Shown here piece by piece: positions 54,986-64,000 of a stretch of 64,000 nucleotides of DNA (positions are counted from its first letter, which is position 1; every line of letters begins with the position of its first letter). A program made the translations under genes and the position numbers. This stretch comes from Oxalobacteraceae bacterium AB_14 (GTDB lineage Bacteria > Pseudomonadota > Gammaproteobacteria > Burkholderiales > Burkholderiaceae_D). The stretch lies in assembly GCA_000381565.1 (NCBI GenBank), contig KB906725.1, positions 150,515 to 214,514 on the forward strand, read 5' to 3'. The notes under the pieces are model-generated. The model was not told where the DNA came from. It did no database searches and saw only the letters and a program-made list of their open reading frames with translations.

Positions 54986-57034
54986 ATGTTTACAAAAATA
55001 CTGATCGCCAACCGTGGTGAAATCGCCTGCCGTGTAGCCGCCAGCGCGCGCCGCATGGGCATCAAGACCGTCGCCGTGTACTCGGAAGCGGACGCCAATG
55101 CCAAGCATGTCGCAGTGTGCGACGAAGCGGTGCTGATCGGCCCTGCCGCCGCCAAGGAAAGCTATCTGCGCGGCGACAAGATCATCGCCGTCGCCAAAGC
55201 CACCGGCGCGCAAGCGATCCATCCGGGCTATGGCTTCCTGTCCGAGAACGCCGAATTCGCCGACGCCTGCGCCGAAGCGGGACTGGTGTTCATTGGCCCG
55301 CCTGCATCGGCGATGCGCGCGATGGGCTCCAAGTCCGCCGCCAAGCAGTTGATGGAGAAGGCCAACGTGCCACTGGTGCCCGGCTACCACGGCGAACAGC
55401 AGGACGCAGACTTCCTGCACGCCCAGGCCGACAAGATCGGCTACCCGGTGCTGCTGAAGGCTTCGGCCGGCGGCGGCGGCAAGGGCATGCGCGTGATCGA
55501 GAACTCGGCCCAGTTCAAGGACGCGCTGGCATCGTGCAAGCGCGAGGCGATCAGTTCCTTCGGCGACGACAAGGTGCTGGCGGAGAAATACCTGCAGCGT
55601 CCGCGCCACATTGAAATCCAGGTGTTTGCCGATACCCTCGGCAACTGCATCTACCTGTTCGAGCGCGATTGCTCGGTGCAGCGCCGCCACCAGAAAGTGC
55701 TGGAAGAAGCGCCGGCGCCGAACATGCCAGCCGAACGCCGCGCGGCGATGGGCGAAGCGGCTGTCGCCGCCGCCAAGGCCGTCGGCTATGTCGGCGCCGG
55801 CACGGTGGAGTTCATCGCCAACCAGGACGGCTCGTTCTACTTCATGGAGATGAACACCCGCCTGCAAGTGGAACACCCGGTCACCGAAATGATCACCGGG
55901 ACCGACCTGGTGGAATGGCAGCTGCGCGTGGCCGCCGGCGAGCCGCTGCCGAAGCAGCAGCACGAACTGGCCATCAACGGCCACTCGATCGAAGCGCGTA
56001 TCTACGCCGAGAATCCGGAAAAGGGCTTCCTGCCGTCGATCGGCACGCTGCGCCACATGGAGACGCCGGGCGCGGTCGCCTTTGAACTGGGCGGCGCCGT
56101 CAACCTGCCGGCCGGCGTGCGTATCGATTCCGGCGTGCGCGCCGGCGATGCGATCTCGCCGTTCTACGATCCGATGATCGCCAAACTGATCGTCTGGGGC
56201 GCGGACCGCAAGCAGGCGCTGGCCCGCATGGCGCAAGCGCTGTCGCAGTACCAGATCGTCGGCCTGGCCACCAACATCGCCTTCCTGAAACGCCTGGTCG
56301 AAGGCCACGCCTTCTCGACGGCCGACCTGGATACGGGCCTGATCGAGCGCAATCACGACGCGCTGTTCCCGGCGGCGCAAGCCGCGCCGGACGGCGCGCT
56401 GGCGCTGGCCGCCGTGTCGCTGATCGAGTCCGAGAAGGACCGCTCCGCCGCGCAATCCGGCGCCAACGCCGCCGATCCGTGGGGCCAGGCGCTGGGCTGG
56501 CGCATGAACCATCCTTACCTGCGCACACTGTCGTTCGGCGACGAGTTCGCGGCGGCCAAACCATACGGCGTCAACGTCAGCTACCGCGCCGCCGACTGGC
56601 TGTTCAGCGTCGGCGCGGCGCAGCCGCAGGTACTGAGCCTGATGTCGCGGGACGGCAAGGGTGACACAAATGCGTTCAGCATCAAGCTGGGCGAGCGCGC
56701 CGTACACGGCACCGTGCGCCGCGACGGCGACATGCTGCATGTGTTCACCAACGGTGCGCACTATCCGCTGGCCTACAACGATCCGATGGCGCACGCCGGC
56801 GAGACCGAGGCCGAAGGTGGCCGCCTGACCGCGCCTATGCCCGGCAAGGTGGTCGCGGTGCTGGCCGCCAAAGGGCAGGAAGTGAAGAAGGGCGACGCCC
56901 TGGTCATCATGGAAGCCATGAAAATGGAACACACCATCGCGGCGCCGCACGATGGCGTGGTCGACGAAATCCTGTACAGCGTGGGCGACCAGGTGGCCGA
57001 CGGTGCGCCGCTGCTGGCGTTCAAGACGGCGTAA
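54986..57034 (+). CDS. mccA: Methylcrotonoyl-CoA carboxylase, biotin-carboxylase (alpha) subunit
   Basis: A 682-residue biotin-containing subunit, also called liuD. The biotin carboxylase domain (1-450) shows ILIANRGEIACRV, KASAGGGGKGMRV and FMEMNTRLQVEHPVTE. A middle domain follows, and the C-terminal biotinyl domain carries the lysine of VIMEAMKMEHTI. With MccB it carboxylates 3-methylcrotonyl-CoA. Biotin made by the genes directly upstream is its cofactor. A promoter of its own after the REP element cannot be excluded. Confidence 0.96.
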   Translation: MFTKILIANRGEIACRVAASARRMGIKTVAVYSEADANAKHVAVCDEAVLIGPAAAKESYLRGDKIIAVAKATGAQAIHPGYGFLSENAEFADACAEAGLVFIGPPASAMRAMGSKSAAKQLMEKANVPLVPGYHGEQQDADFLHAQADKIGYPVLLKASAGGGGKGMRVIENSAQFKDALASCKREAISSFGDDKVLAEKYLQRPRHIEIQVFADTLGNCIYLFERDCSVQRRHQKVLEEAPAPNMPAERRAAMGEAAVAAAKAVGYVGAGTVEFIANQDGSFYFMEMNTRLQVEHPVTEMITGTDLVEWQLRVAAGEPLPKQQHELAINGHSIEARIYAENPEKGFLPSIGTLRHMETPGAVAFELGGAVNLPAGVRIDSGVRAGDAISPFYDPMIAKLIVWGADRKQALARMAQALSQYQIVGLATNIAFLKRLVEGHAFSTADLDTGLIERNHDALFPAAQAAPDGALALAAVSLIESEKDRSAAQSGANAADPWGQALGWRMNHPYLRTLSFGDEFAAAKPYGVNVSYRAADWLFSVGAAQPQVLSLMSRDGKGDTNAFSIKLGERAVHGTVRRDGDMLHVFTNGAHYPLAYNDPMAHAGETEAEGGRLTAPMPGKVVAVLAAKGQEVKKGDALVIMEAMKMEHTIAAPHDGVVDEILYSVGDQVADGAPLLAFKTA

Positions 57035-57045
57035 GGGAGGACATC

Positions 57046-57978
57046 ATGCGTATTCTTTTACATCGGGCGGACGGCAAGACCGAGCCCTGGCTCAAGGACT
57101 TTGCCAAGTACCTGCCGGAAGCCGAAGTCGAAATCTGGCATGCCGGCGAAAAGAGCCTGGCCTGCGACTACGCGGTAGTGTGGTCGCCGCCGGAAGCGAT
57201 GCTGGCGGACCTGGCGCAGGTGAAGGCGATCTTCGTCACCGGCGCCGGCGTCGACGCGCTGCTGAAGTTCAGCGACGCGCTGCCGCCGCACATTCCCATC
57301 ATCCGCCTGGAAGACGCCGGCATGGCGCTGCAAATGGCGGAATATGTGACCTATTCGGTGCTGCGTTATTTCCGCCGCTTCGACGAGTACGAAACCCAGG
57401 CGCGCGCAGGCCAGTGGCTGCCGCTGCCGCAGTATCCGAAAGAGGACTTCGCGGTCGGCGTATTGGGCATGGGCGTGCTGGGCACGCGCGTGCTGGAGGC
57501 GCTGGCGCCGTTCGGCTTCCCGCTGCGCGGCTGGAGCCGCACCGAGAAGAGCATGCAGGGCGTGCAGTGCTTCCACGGCGCCGATGGCCTGGACACCTTC
57601 CTGCGCGGCAGCCGCGTGCTGGTCTGCATGCTGCCGCTGACGCCGGACACCAACAACCTGCTCAACCGCACCAACATGGGCAAGCTGCCGCAGGGTTCCT
57701 ACCTGATCAACGTCGCGCGCGGCGCGCATGTGGCCGAACCGGACCTGCTCGCGCTGATCAAGTCCGACCACATTGCCGCCGCCACGCTGGACGTGTTCCG
57801 CAACGAGCCATTGCCGTTGCAGCACCCGTTCTGGCAGGAACCGCGCATCACGATCACGCCGCACATCTCGGCGCTGACCTTGCGCCGCGAGAGCGTGCAG
57901 CAGATCGCCGAAAAAATCCGCAAGACCGCGCAGGGCGAAACCGTCGCCGGCGTGGTCGACCGCAACAGAGGATATTGA
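57046..57978 (+). CDS. ghrA: Glyoxylate/hydroxypyruvate reductase A-type dehydrogenase
   Basis: A 310-residue D-2-hydroxyacid dehydrogenase similar to E. coli GhrA. The nucleotide-binding loop VGVLGMGVLGTRVLEALAPF, VCMLPLTPDTNNLLN, INVARGAHVAEPDLL with catalytic Arg, and TPHISALT with the His are all visible. It reduces glyoxylate and hydroxypyruvate in the family. It sits 11 bp after mccA and its stop overlaps hmgL by one base. Its position inside the leucine operon is unexplained; with AceK in the other cluster, a link to glyoxylate metabolism is possible. Confidence 0.88.
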   Translation: MRILLHRADGKTEPWLKDFAKYLPEAEVEIWHAGEKSLACDYAVVWSPPEAMLADLAQVKAIFVTGAGVDALLKFSDALPPHIPIIRLEDAGMALQMAEYVTYSVLRYFRRFDEYETQARAGQWLPLPQYPKEDFAVGVLGMGVLGTRVLEALAPFGFPLRGWSRTEKSMQGVQCFHGADGLDTFLRGSRVLVCMLPLTPDTNNLLNRTNMGKLPQGSYLINVARGAHVAEPDLLALIKSDHIAAATLDVFRNEPLPLQHPFWQEPRITITPHISALTLRRESVQQIAEKIRKTAQGETVAGVVDRNRGY

Positions 57979-58892
57979 TGATGAACAGTTTGCCAAAACA
58001 GGTAAAAATCGTCGAAGTCGGCCCGCGTGACGGCCTGCAAAATGAAAAAGAAAGCGTGCCCGCCGAGGTGAAGATCGAGCTGGTGAACCGCCTGACCAGC
58101 GCCGGTTTCCAGAACATCGAGGCGGCGTCGTTCGTGTCGCCGAAGTGGGTGCCGCAGATGGCCACCAGCAAAGAGGTGATGGCCGCGATCACGCGCAAGC
58201 CGGGCGTGGTCTACTCCGCGCTGACGCCGAACATGCAGGGCTTCGAGGCGGCGCTGGCGGCCAAGGCGGACGAGGTGGTGATCTTCGGTTCGGCCTCGGA
58301 GGCGTTCTCGCAAAAGAACATCAACTGCTCGATCGCCGAATCGATCGCGCGCTTTGAAGGCGTGGCGAAAGCGGCCAAGGACAACGGCCTGCGCCTGCGC
58401 GGCAGCATCAGCTGCTCGTTCGGTTGCCCGTATCAGGGTGAAGTGCCGCTCGATGCGGTGGCCGACGTGGTGGGCCGCATGCGCGACCTGGGGTGCGACG
58501 AGATCGACATCGCCGACACCATCGGCGTGGCCACACCGCGCAAGACGCAGGCGGTGATGGAGACGGCGATCCGCGCCTTCCGCCTGGACGGTTTGTCCGG
58601 CCACTTCCACGACACGTATGGACAGGCGCTGGCCAACATCTACGCCAGCCTGGAGCTGGGCATCGCGATTTACCATTCGTCGGTGTCGGGCCTGGGCGGC
58701 TGCCCATACGCCAAGGGCGCCACCGGCAACGTCGCCACCGAGGACGTGCTGTACATGATGCAGGGACTGGGAATTGAAACCGGCATCGACCTCGATATCG
58801 TGGTCGACGCCGGCCAGTTCATTTCGCAGTTCCTGGGCCGTAAAGGTGCCAGCCGCGCCGGCAACGCTATCGCCGCCAAGCGCGCCGGCTAA
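57978..58892 (+). CDS. hmgL: Hydroxymethylglutaryl-CoA lyase
   Basis: A 304-residue TIM-barrel lyase (liuE) that splits HMG-CoA into acetyl-CoA and acetoacetate, the last step of the leucine branch. Signatures are VEVGPRDGLQNEKESVP, ASFVSPKWVPQM, the metal-binding HFHDTYGQALANIY, and the active-site Cys loop SVSGLGGCPYAKGATGN. It begins at ATG 57978 (TGATG overlap with ghrA) or at the adjacent ATG 57981. A REP-like pair begins at the base after its stop. Confidence 0.96.
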   Translation: MMNSLPKQVKIVEVGPRDGLQNEKESVPAEVKIELVNRLTSAGFQNIEAASFVSPKWVPQMATSKEVMAAITRKPGVVYSALTPNMQGFEAALAAKADEVVIFGSASEAFSQKNINCSIAESIARFEGVAKAAKDNGLRLRGSISCSFGCPYQGEVPLDAVADVVGRMRDLGCDEIDIADTIGVATPRKTQAVMETAIRAFRLDGLSGHFHDTYGQALANIYASLELGIAIYHSSVSGLGGCPYAKGATGNVATEDVLYMMQGLGIETGIDLDIVVDAGQFISQFLGRKGASRAGNAIAAKRAG

Positions 58893-58973
58893 CGTCATTC
58901 CCGCGCAGGCGGGAACCCATAGAACGCCGGCTCCGGACGCTCAGCATGGATTCCCGCGTGCGCGGGAACGACG
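58893..58973. repeat. REP-like inverted-repeat pair, copy 6
   Basis: CGTCATTCCCGC-GCAG-GCGGGAA and GATTCCCGC-GTGC-GCGGGAACGACG hairpins separated by a spacer with TAGAACGCCGG and CTCAGCATGG. It fills exactly the space between the stop codons of the convergent hmgL and GH35 genes. Confidence 0.9.
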
Positions 58974-61328
58974 TTACTCGCGGACCAGTTTGTCCGCGAC
59001 GTACATGCGGTACCGCCTGATACGCCCGGTGACGGTGTCGGGCCCCTGGCGCGGCATGTAGCGCACACCCGCCACCTCCACCTGCTGACCGAGATCGATG
59101 ATCAGCTGGTGCGGGTGGCCGGTCCCGCCGGAAAACGCGGTGTGCCAGTGATCCGACGCCTGGCCGTTGATGGCGTTGAGCGCCGAGCCATCCTCCTTCT
59201 TCAACTCCTCGCTGCTGGCGTAGGCAATCGTCCACGATTGCTGGTTGATGGTCTTGCCGTCCTTGCCCAGCAGCGAAATCTCGGCGACCGCCGCATACTG
59301 CTTGCCGTCGAAGGCGCTCAGCGATTCAAGACAGAACTGGCGGCCTTTGACCGGCGCCGCAAACAGCACATCCTGGGTCCCACCACCGGCGGCAAACTCG
59401 CCCGCCTGCGCCGGCGTAACACCTTCCAGCGCCGGCTTGACGGTGCTCGGTGGCCGCGCCAGGTCCAGCTCCGGATTGAGCTGGTCGAGTATCGGTTCCG
59501 TCAGGCCGGCGATGCGGGCGCTGCGCGGGCCGGTCAGGTCGAGCACCACGACTTCGTTGCGGCCCTTCCTGATCCACGGACCGGGCAGGTACATGGTCTG
59601 CGTCGGCCCGATGCTCCAGTAGCGGCCCAGGCAGCGGCCGTTGATCCACACGACGCCCTGTCCCCAGCTGGACATGTCGAGGAAGGTGTCGGCCTGGCGG
59701 CCAGCCTCGAAGCCGCCGCGCCAGAACGCCGGCCCCTTGGCGCGTCCGCGCTTGAACGACAGCGGCGGCAGCACGCCGTCGGCATCGAAATCGATGGCGC
59801 GGATTTCCCAGTTCTCCAGCGTCTGCGCGGCGCCGTCCTTGGCCGTGAACGTCACAGGACCATGCAGGCCTTTGCGGTCGTGGACCTCCAGACCGAAGTT
59901 CACCCGCGCGATGGTGTACAGCAGGATTTCCACCGTCACGGGCTTGCTGCGGGCCGGCACGGCGACCGAGAAGCGGCGATGGCGGGTATCGAGCGTTCCC
60001 ACCTGCTTGCCATCGACGTAGACCCAGGCCAGGTCGCGCACCTTGGCGGCGGCCAGCAGGCCCGCCGGACCGGCCGGCAGCTGCACGCGATAAGCCACCA
60101 GGCCGCGGCTGATGTCGTACTGTTCTATCGGTTCCGGCGACACCGCCTTGATCGTGCGCGCCGGCAGATTGGCCAGCACCGGCGCCGACTCGCTCAGCGC
60201 AAACGCATCGATGCGCATGACGGGATTGCGCGCCGGCGCTTCGGGCAGCACTTCGCCCGCCGCCAGGAAGGGACGCATGCCTTCGCGATAGGCGTTGAAC
60301 TTGGCGCCCATCCATCCCGCTTCGCTGATCGGCGCGTCGTAGTCGTAGCTGGTGGTGTCCGGCCGGAAGGGTCGGTCGCAGCCGCCCCACAGGCCGAACG
60401 TGGTGCCGCCGTGCGCCATGTACAGGCTGAACGAACCGTTCGCCTTGAGCATGGCCTGGATGTCGATGACGGCGCTGCTGTTGTCGCCACGGCGGTGCGG
60501 ATTGCCCCAGGTGTCGAACCAGCCCGAGTAGTATTCGCCGCACATCAACGGCGCCTGCTGCACCGCCGCCAGCGCCTTGAAGCCGCTGGCCGGATCGCTG
60601 CCGAAGTTGGCCACCGAGAGCATGCCGGGAATGTGCGTCTTGGCGACCGCGTTGGTCGGATTACACTGGAACAGCGGCACGTCGAACCTGGCGTCGAGCA
60701 GCGCCTGGCGCAGCACGCGCATATAGTCCAGGTCTTCGCCGAAGAAGCCGTACTCGTTCTCCACCTGGACCATCAAGATCGGGCCGCCCTGGGTCACCTG
60801 CATCGTCCCGAGCACGCGGCCGACTTCATTCAGGTAGCGCCGCGCCGGATCGATAAAGGCCGGATCGCGCGTGCGCAGGAAGGCGTCGCCCGGATTCTTC
60901 TTCAACAGCCACCACGGCAGCCCGCCCATTTCCCACTCGGCGCAGGCGTAGGGACCGGGACGCAGGATCACCCACAGCCCTTCCTGCTGCGCGAGCCGGC
61001 AGAACTCCACCGCGTCGCGCTGGCCGCTCCAGTCGAACTTCCCTTCGCGCCACTCGTGGTAATTCCAGAACAGATAGGCGCACACCGTGTTCAGGCCCAT
61101 CGCCTTGATGGCCTTCAGGCGATGGCCCCAGTACTCGCGCGGCACGCGGGCGAAGTGCATTTCGCCGCAGCGGATCTGGAACGGTTTGCCGTCGATGAGA
61201 AAATCGCTGGCGCCGACCGCGAAGCGCGGCGCCGCTTGCGCGCCGGCCTGGATCGGCAGCAGGGCGCCGCCGGCGGCGGCGGCGGCGCCTTGCAGCAGGC
61301 GGCGGCGAGGCAGGTTCGCTCGCATCAT
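58974..61328 (-). CDS. Beta-galactosidase, glycoside hydrolase family 35
   Basis: A 784-residue GH35 enzyme. The N-terminus has a twin-arginine signal (ANLPRRRLLQGAAAAAGG) for export by Tat. The catalytic barrel (about 40-350) includes GEMHFARVPREYW, the acid/base Glu in MVQVENEYGFFG and the nucleophile Glu in LMCGEYYSGWFDTWG. Beta-sandwich domains follow, ending in a discoidin/F5-8C-like carbohydrate-binding module (about 660-780, HWHTAFSGGTGHPHQLIID). It removes terminal beta-galactose from plant or bacterial glycans. It follows the TonB receptor gene without a gap (TAAATG), implying a transport-and-degradation operon. Confidence 0.94.
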   Translation of the reverse strand: MMRANLPRRRLLQGAAAAAGGALLPIQAGAQAAPRFAVGASDFLIDGKPFQIRCGEMHFARVPREYWGHRLKAIKAMGLNTVCAYLFWNYHEWREGKFDWSGQRDAVEFCRLAQQEGLWVILRPGPYACAEWEMGGLPWWLLKKNPGDAFLRTRDPAFIDPARRYLNEVGRVLGTMQVTQGGPILMVQVENEYGFFGEDLDYMRVLRQALLDARFDVPLFQCNPTNAVAKTHIPGMLSVANFGSDPASGFKALAAVQQAPLMCGEYYSGWFDTWGNPHRRGDNSSAVIDIQAMLKANGSFSLYMAHGGTTFGLWGGCDRPFRPDTTSYDYDAPISEAGWMGAKFNAYREGMRPFLAAGEVLPEAPARNPVMRIDAFALSESAPVLANLPARTIKAVSPEPIEQYDISRGLVAYRVQLPAGPAGLLAAAKVRDLAWVYVDGKQVGTLDTRHRRFSVAVPARSKPVTVEILLYTIARVNFGLEVHDRKGLHGPVTFTAKDGAAQTLENWEIRAIDFDADGVLPPLSFKRGRAKGPAFWRGGFEAGRQADTFLDMSSWGQGVVWINGRCLGRYWSIGPTQTMYLPGPWIRKGRNEVVVLDLTGPRSARIAGLTEPILDQLNPELDLARPPSTVKPALEGVTPAQAGEFAAGGGTQDVLFAAPVKGRQFCLESLSAFDGKQYAAVAEISLLGKDGKTINQQSWTIAYASSEELKKEDGSALNAINGQASDHWHTAFSGGTGHPHQLIIDLGQQVEVAGVRYMPRQGPDTVTGRIRRYRMYVADKLVRE

Positions 61329-64000
61329 TTAGAACGCCACTCGCAGGCCGACGTTGGCGCGGCGGCCGACATCTTCCAGGGTGAGGAACTGCGATTCGTT
61401 GTTGGCATATTCGTGCATCCTGGCGTTGTTCAGGTTGATGAAGTCCGCGTAGAGCGCCATCTTCGGCGTCAGATTGTAGCGCAGGCTGGCGTCGCTCTGG
61501 CCGTAGGCAGCGCGGGTGCGCGGCAGGGTGCTGCCGCCACCGCAATCGACAGAAAAGTGGTTACGCCAGTTGTAGCTGACCCGCGCCATGAATTTGTCGT
61601 TCTCGTAGAACAGCGAGCCGTTGTACGACTGCGGTGACAAGCCGGGGTAGCCGCAGGCCGGCGCTCCGCTGTCGCTGTCGCGGGTCGCACTGGCGTCCAC
61701 GTAGGTGTAGTTGGCGGCGACGCCGAAGCCCTTCAGCCAGGAGATGTTGTTATCGAAGGCATACTGGCCGGCCAGTTCCACGCCCTTGATCTTGCCTTCC
61801 TGTCCGTTGCGCACGCGGGTGTCGTGCACCACTTCCGTGTACTGCGGAATCTTCATGTCCACCATCTTGGTCTCCAGGAAGTTGGAGACGTCCTTGCGGA
61901 AGACGGCCAGGCTGACGTAGTTGGTCTTCGACAGATACCACTCGTACGACAGGTCGTAGTTCTTCGACTGCATCGGCTTCAAATAAGGATTGCCGCCGCC
62001 GGTTTGCACGTCGCCGTAACGGCCGCCGTAGGAATTACTCACGCCCATCTGGTTCAGGGTAGGACGGGTCTCGGTCTTCGATGCGGCCAAACGCAGCATC
62101 ATGTCGGCCGTCAGGTCGAACTTCAGGTTGGCGGACGGCAGGAAGCTGTTGTAGCTGTTGGTGACGGTGTTGACGGCGGTCGGGCCCCAGTTCAGGATGT
62201 AGGTCGTGTCGTTGGGGCTCTTGGTCGCCGACAGCAGCACGCGGCTGATGCCGGTCGACGCCGAGTTCACGTGCACCACGCGCATGCCGGCGTTGGCCGA
62301 CCAGCCCGCGCCTTCCCATTTGGAGTCCAGGAAGAAGCTCGATACCTTCTCCTTCACGCCCCACATGTCCGGCTTGGTGTAGTCGATCGCCATCGGGCCG
62401 TTCGGGTACTTGCTCTTGTCCAGGTACAGCGCCGGATCGTTCGACTGCGCCAGCAGCGACGGCTGGTTCAGATAGTTCATGTACTCGTACGGATTGAAAC
62501 TGAGGTAGGCGCTCGGAATCTGGGCGCCATTGCCGAGGAAATTATCCATCGGCGTCACCGTGAACAGCGACGACGGCAGGCCAACGTGGTAGCCGCTGAA
62601 GGCATTCCAGGCGTCGTTGTTCCACTGCGTGCGCTCGACGTTGCGCTGCGAATAGGCCATGCCGGTATCGATGCCCTTGAAATAACCCATCTCGTGACTC
62701 CAGGCCAGGCTGAAACGGCCTTCCTGCAAATCGTCGAGATTGCGGATGTCGCCGTACGACACGGCGTGCGCGCGCACCGCGCTCGGATCGGCGATGCCGT
62801 CGCCGAACACCAGGCCCGGCGTGGCGCCGAAGGTCAGCGTGTCGCCATTCTTGGGCACCATGCCGGCCACGATCCACATATTCGGCGACTTGGAGGTGGT
62901 GCGCGAGCTGGAGATATCGCCTTCCAGTTTCAGCTCCGGCGCCAGCGCCCATTTCGAGTTCAGGCCGAACGCCTGCGTGGTCGACAGGCGGTCGCCGCCC
63001 TTGACGATCATGTCGTTCGAGTTGGCCTCGCCCAGCAGCTTGCCGCTGCCGGCCAGCTCCGGGTTGTTCGCGTAGAAGATCGAGCCGGGCCGCAGGAAGC
63101 TGGTGACCTGGTTGTTGGCGTCGGTCTTGACGCCGAGCTGCTGGGGATTGTTCCAGTCGCTGAACGCGATCACGTCGTTCTTTTGATCGAGGCGCGAGTA
63201 GAGCGCGTCCGCCGTCAGTTTCCAGGTCGGCGACGGATTGTATTGCACCGTCAGATTTCCGACCAGGCGCTTGCGGCTTTCGTTCTCTTGCTGGAAGCCA
63301 TAGCTCTGCGGCATGTAGAGCTTTTTGGTGCTCACGTCGGCCATCGTCAACCCTTTGGAGTTGAGGTCGCCGTTGATCATGGAGACGTCGCGGTAGTTCC
63401 AGGCGTCGTTGACGGCCTTGTTCTGCTTGGAGGCGCGGTCGGTGTAGGAGAGCGAGCCGGTCACGCCCAGGGTGCGGTTTTCATTGGCGAAGGAATACAT
63501 GCCGCTGATATTGGGCGTGTTCTTCTTGGAGTTGGTATCGTAGGAGTCCGAGACATTGACCACCGAGGTGTGGCCCAGCTTGCCCGACAGCGGACGCGCG
63601 GTCTGGATATCCACCGTCGAACCGATGCCGCCCTCCGGCAGGAAGGCTTGCGATGTCTTGTAGACCAGCGCTTTCGAGATCAGGTCGGACGACAGCAGGT
63701 CGAAGGAGAACTCGCGGCCGCCGGTGTCGCTGGTCATGGTGCGGCCGTTGACCAGCACGTTGTTGAACTCCGGGCCCAGGCCGCGCACGGAGATATAGCG
63801 GCCTTCGCCGTTGTTGCGCTGGATCTGCACGCCGGTGACGCGCTGCAGGGACTCGGCGATATTCGTGTCCGGGAACTTGCCGGCGTCCTCGGCCGAGACC
63901 GCGTCGACCACGCCGTCCTGGATGCGCTTGGTCGTCAGCGACGACGACAGCGAGGCGCGGATGCCGCTGACCACCACCACGGAGCCGGTGTCGAGCGGCT
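61329..64000 (-). CDS. TonB-dependent receptor (N-terminus outside the window)
   Basis: An outer-membrane ligand-gated porin of the large proteobacterial TonB-receptor type used for carbohydrates. The plug domain begins near VVVVSGIRASLSSSL, then VVDAVSAEDAGKFPDTNIAE, LQRVTGVQIQRNN, RYISVRGLGPEFNNVLVNGR. The 22-strand barrel runs to the terminal VGLRVAF with C-terminal Phe. At least 890 residues lie in the window; the signal peptide and TonB box are beyond position 64000. The GH35 gene directly follows, so the ligand is probably a galactose-containing oligosaccharide. Confidence 0.94.
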   Translation of the reverse strand, partial: PLDTGSVVVVSGIRASLSSSLTTKRIQDGVVDAVSAEDAGKFPDTNIAESLQRVTGVQIQRNNGEGRYISVRGLGPEFNNVLVNGRTMTSDTGGREFSFDLLSSDLISKALVYKTSQAFLPEGGIGSTVDIQTARPLSGKLGHTSVVNVSDSYDTNSKKNTPNISGMYSFANENRTLGVTGSLSYTDRASKQNKAVNDAWNYRDVSMINGDLNSKGLTMADVSTKKLYMPQSYGFQQENESRKRLVGNLTVQYNPSPTWKLTADALYSRLDQKNDVIAFSDWNNPQQLGVKTDANNQVTSFLRPGSIFYANNPELAGSGKLLGEANSNDMIVKGGDRLSTTQAFGLNSKWALAPELKLEGDISSSRTTSKSPNMWIVAGMVPKNGDTLTFGATPGLVFGDGIADPSAVRAHAVSYGDIRNLDDLQEGRFSLAWSHEMGYFKGIDTGMAYSQRNVERTQWNNDAWNAFSGYHVGLPSSLFTVTPMDNFLGNGAQIPSAYLSFNPYEYMNYLNQPSLLAQSNDPALYLDKSKYPNGPMAIDYTKPDMWGVKEKVSSFFLDSKWEGAGWSANAGMRVVHVNSASTGISRVLLSATKSPNDTTYILNWGPTAVNTVTNSYNSFLPSANLKFDLTADMMLRLAASKTETRPTLNQMGVSNSYGGRYGDVQTGGGNPYLKPMQSKNYDLSYEWYLSKTNYVSLAVFRKDVSNFLETKMVDMKIPQYTEVVHDTRVRNGQEGKIKGVELAGQYAFDNNISWLKGFGVAANYTYVDASATRDSDSGAPACGYPGLSPQSYNGSLFYENDKFMARVSYNWRNHFSVDCGGGSTLPRTRAAYGQSDASLRYNLTPKMALYADFINLNNARMHEYANNESQFLTLEDVGRRANVGLRVAF

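Overview
The window is a high-GC bacterial chromosome segment. Gene content and protein style point to a betaproteobacterium of the Oxalobacteraceae (Massilia/Duganella/Janthinobacterium type). The clues are a LiuR-controlled leucine pathway carrying aceK, a bioAFDB block, grxD followed by ubiX, a TonB receptor paired with a GH35 beta-galactosidase, and many dispersed REP-like hairpins. The genus is inference; no rRNA or tRNA gene was found.

Layout. Positions 1-5.4 kb (minus) hold gltB and the start of gltD for glutamate synthase. A REP-associated HUH transposase (RAYT) in its own inverted-repeat element follows, next to a chemotaxis receptor whose C-terminal tail is read out of that element. 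At 8.0-13.1 kb a SNF2 helicase, a soluble PAS histidine kinase and a response regulator form one minus-strand operon. tex, grxD and ubiX follow on plus. The 16.6-17.7 kb stretch is regulator-rich, with a small HTH gene, terminators and a perfect palindrome.

Leucine/isovalerate catabolism is split into two clusters. At 18.8-25.6 kb are liuR, isovaleryl-CoA dehydrogenase, aceK, a thiolase, an SDR and a second acyl-CoA dehydrogenase. At 47.1-58.9 kb are mccB, a secreted hydrolase, methylglutaconyl-CoA hydratase, bioA-bioF-bioD-bioB, mccA, a 2-hydroxyacid dehydrogenase and HMG-CoA lyase. Near-identical LiuR-type palindromes lie upstream of liuR, ivd and mccB. The biotin block, whose product is the cofactor of the carboxylase MccAB, sits inside the second cluster and is bounded on both sides by REP-like elements.

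Between the two clusters, 25.7-29.1 kb is an arsenic operon (arsR-arsC-arsB-arsH-flavin reductase). A structured non-coding RNA candidate with its own promoter and terminator lies upstream of it at 29.2-29.45 kb. Then come a BrkB-like membrane protein, an orphan peptide-binding protein, a fused SpmA-SpmB membrane protein with a PBP4-type DD-peptidase (echoing the Bacillus dacB-spmA-spmB operon), a hipBA toxin-antitoxin pair with clear operators, and a LysR/aldo-keto reductase pair.

A peptidoglycan-salvage operon (minus) fills 46.5-38.8 kb: GntR/UTRA regulator, murQ, AmpG/MurT-like transporter, GHL10 lipoprotein, BadF-type MurNAc/GlcNAc kinase, amidase lipoprotein and D-Ala-D-Ala dipeptidase. 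It is interrupted by an opposite-strand DUF1778/GNAT toxin-antitoxin remnant whose toxin seems to have lost its N-terminal half by internal deletion. The window ends with a GH35 beta-galactosidase and a TonB-dependent receptor that runs off the edge.
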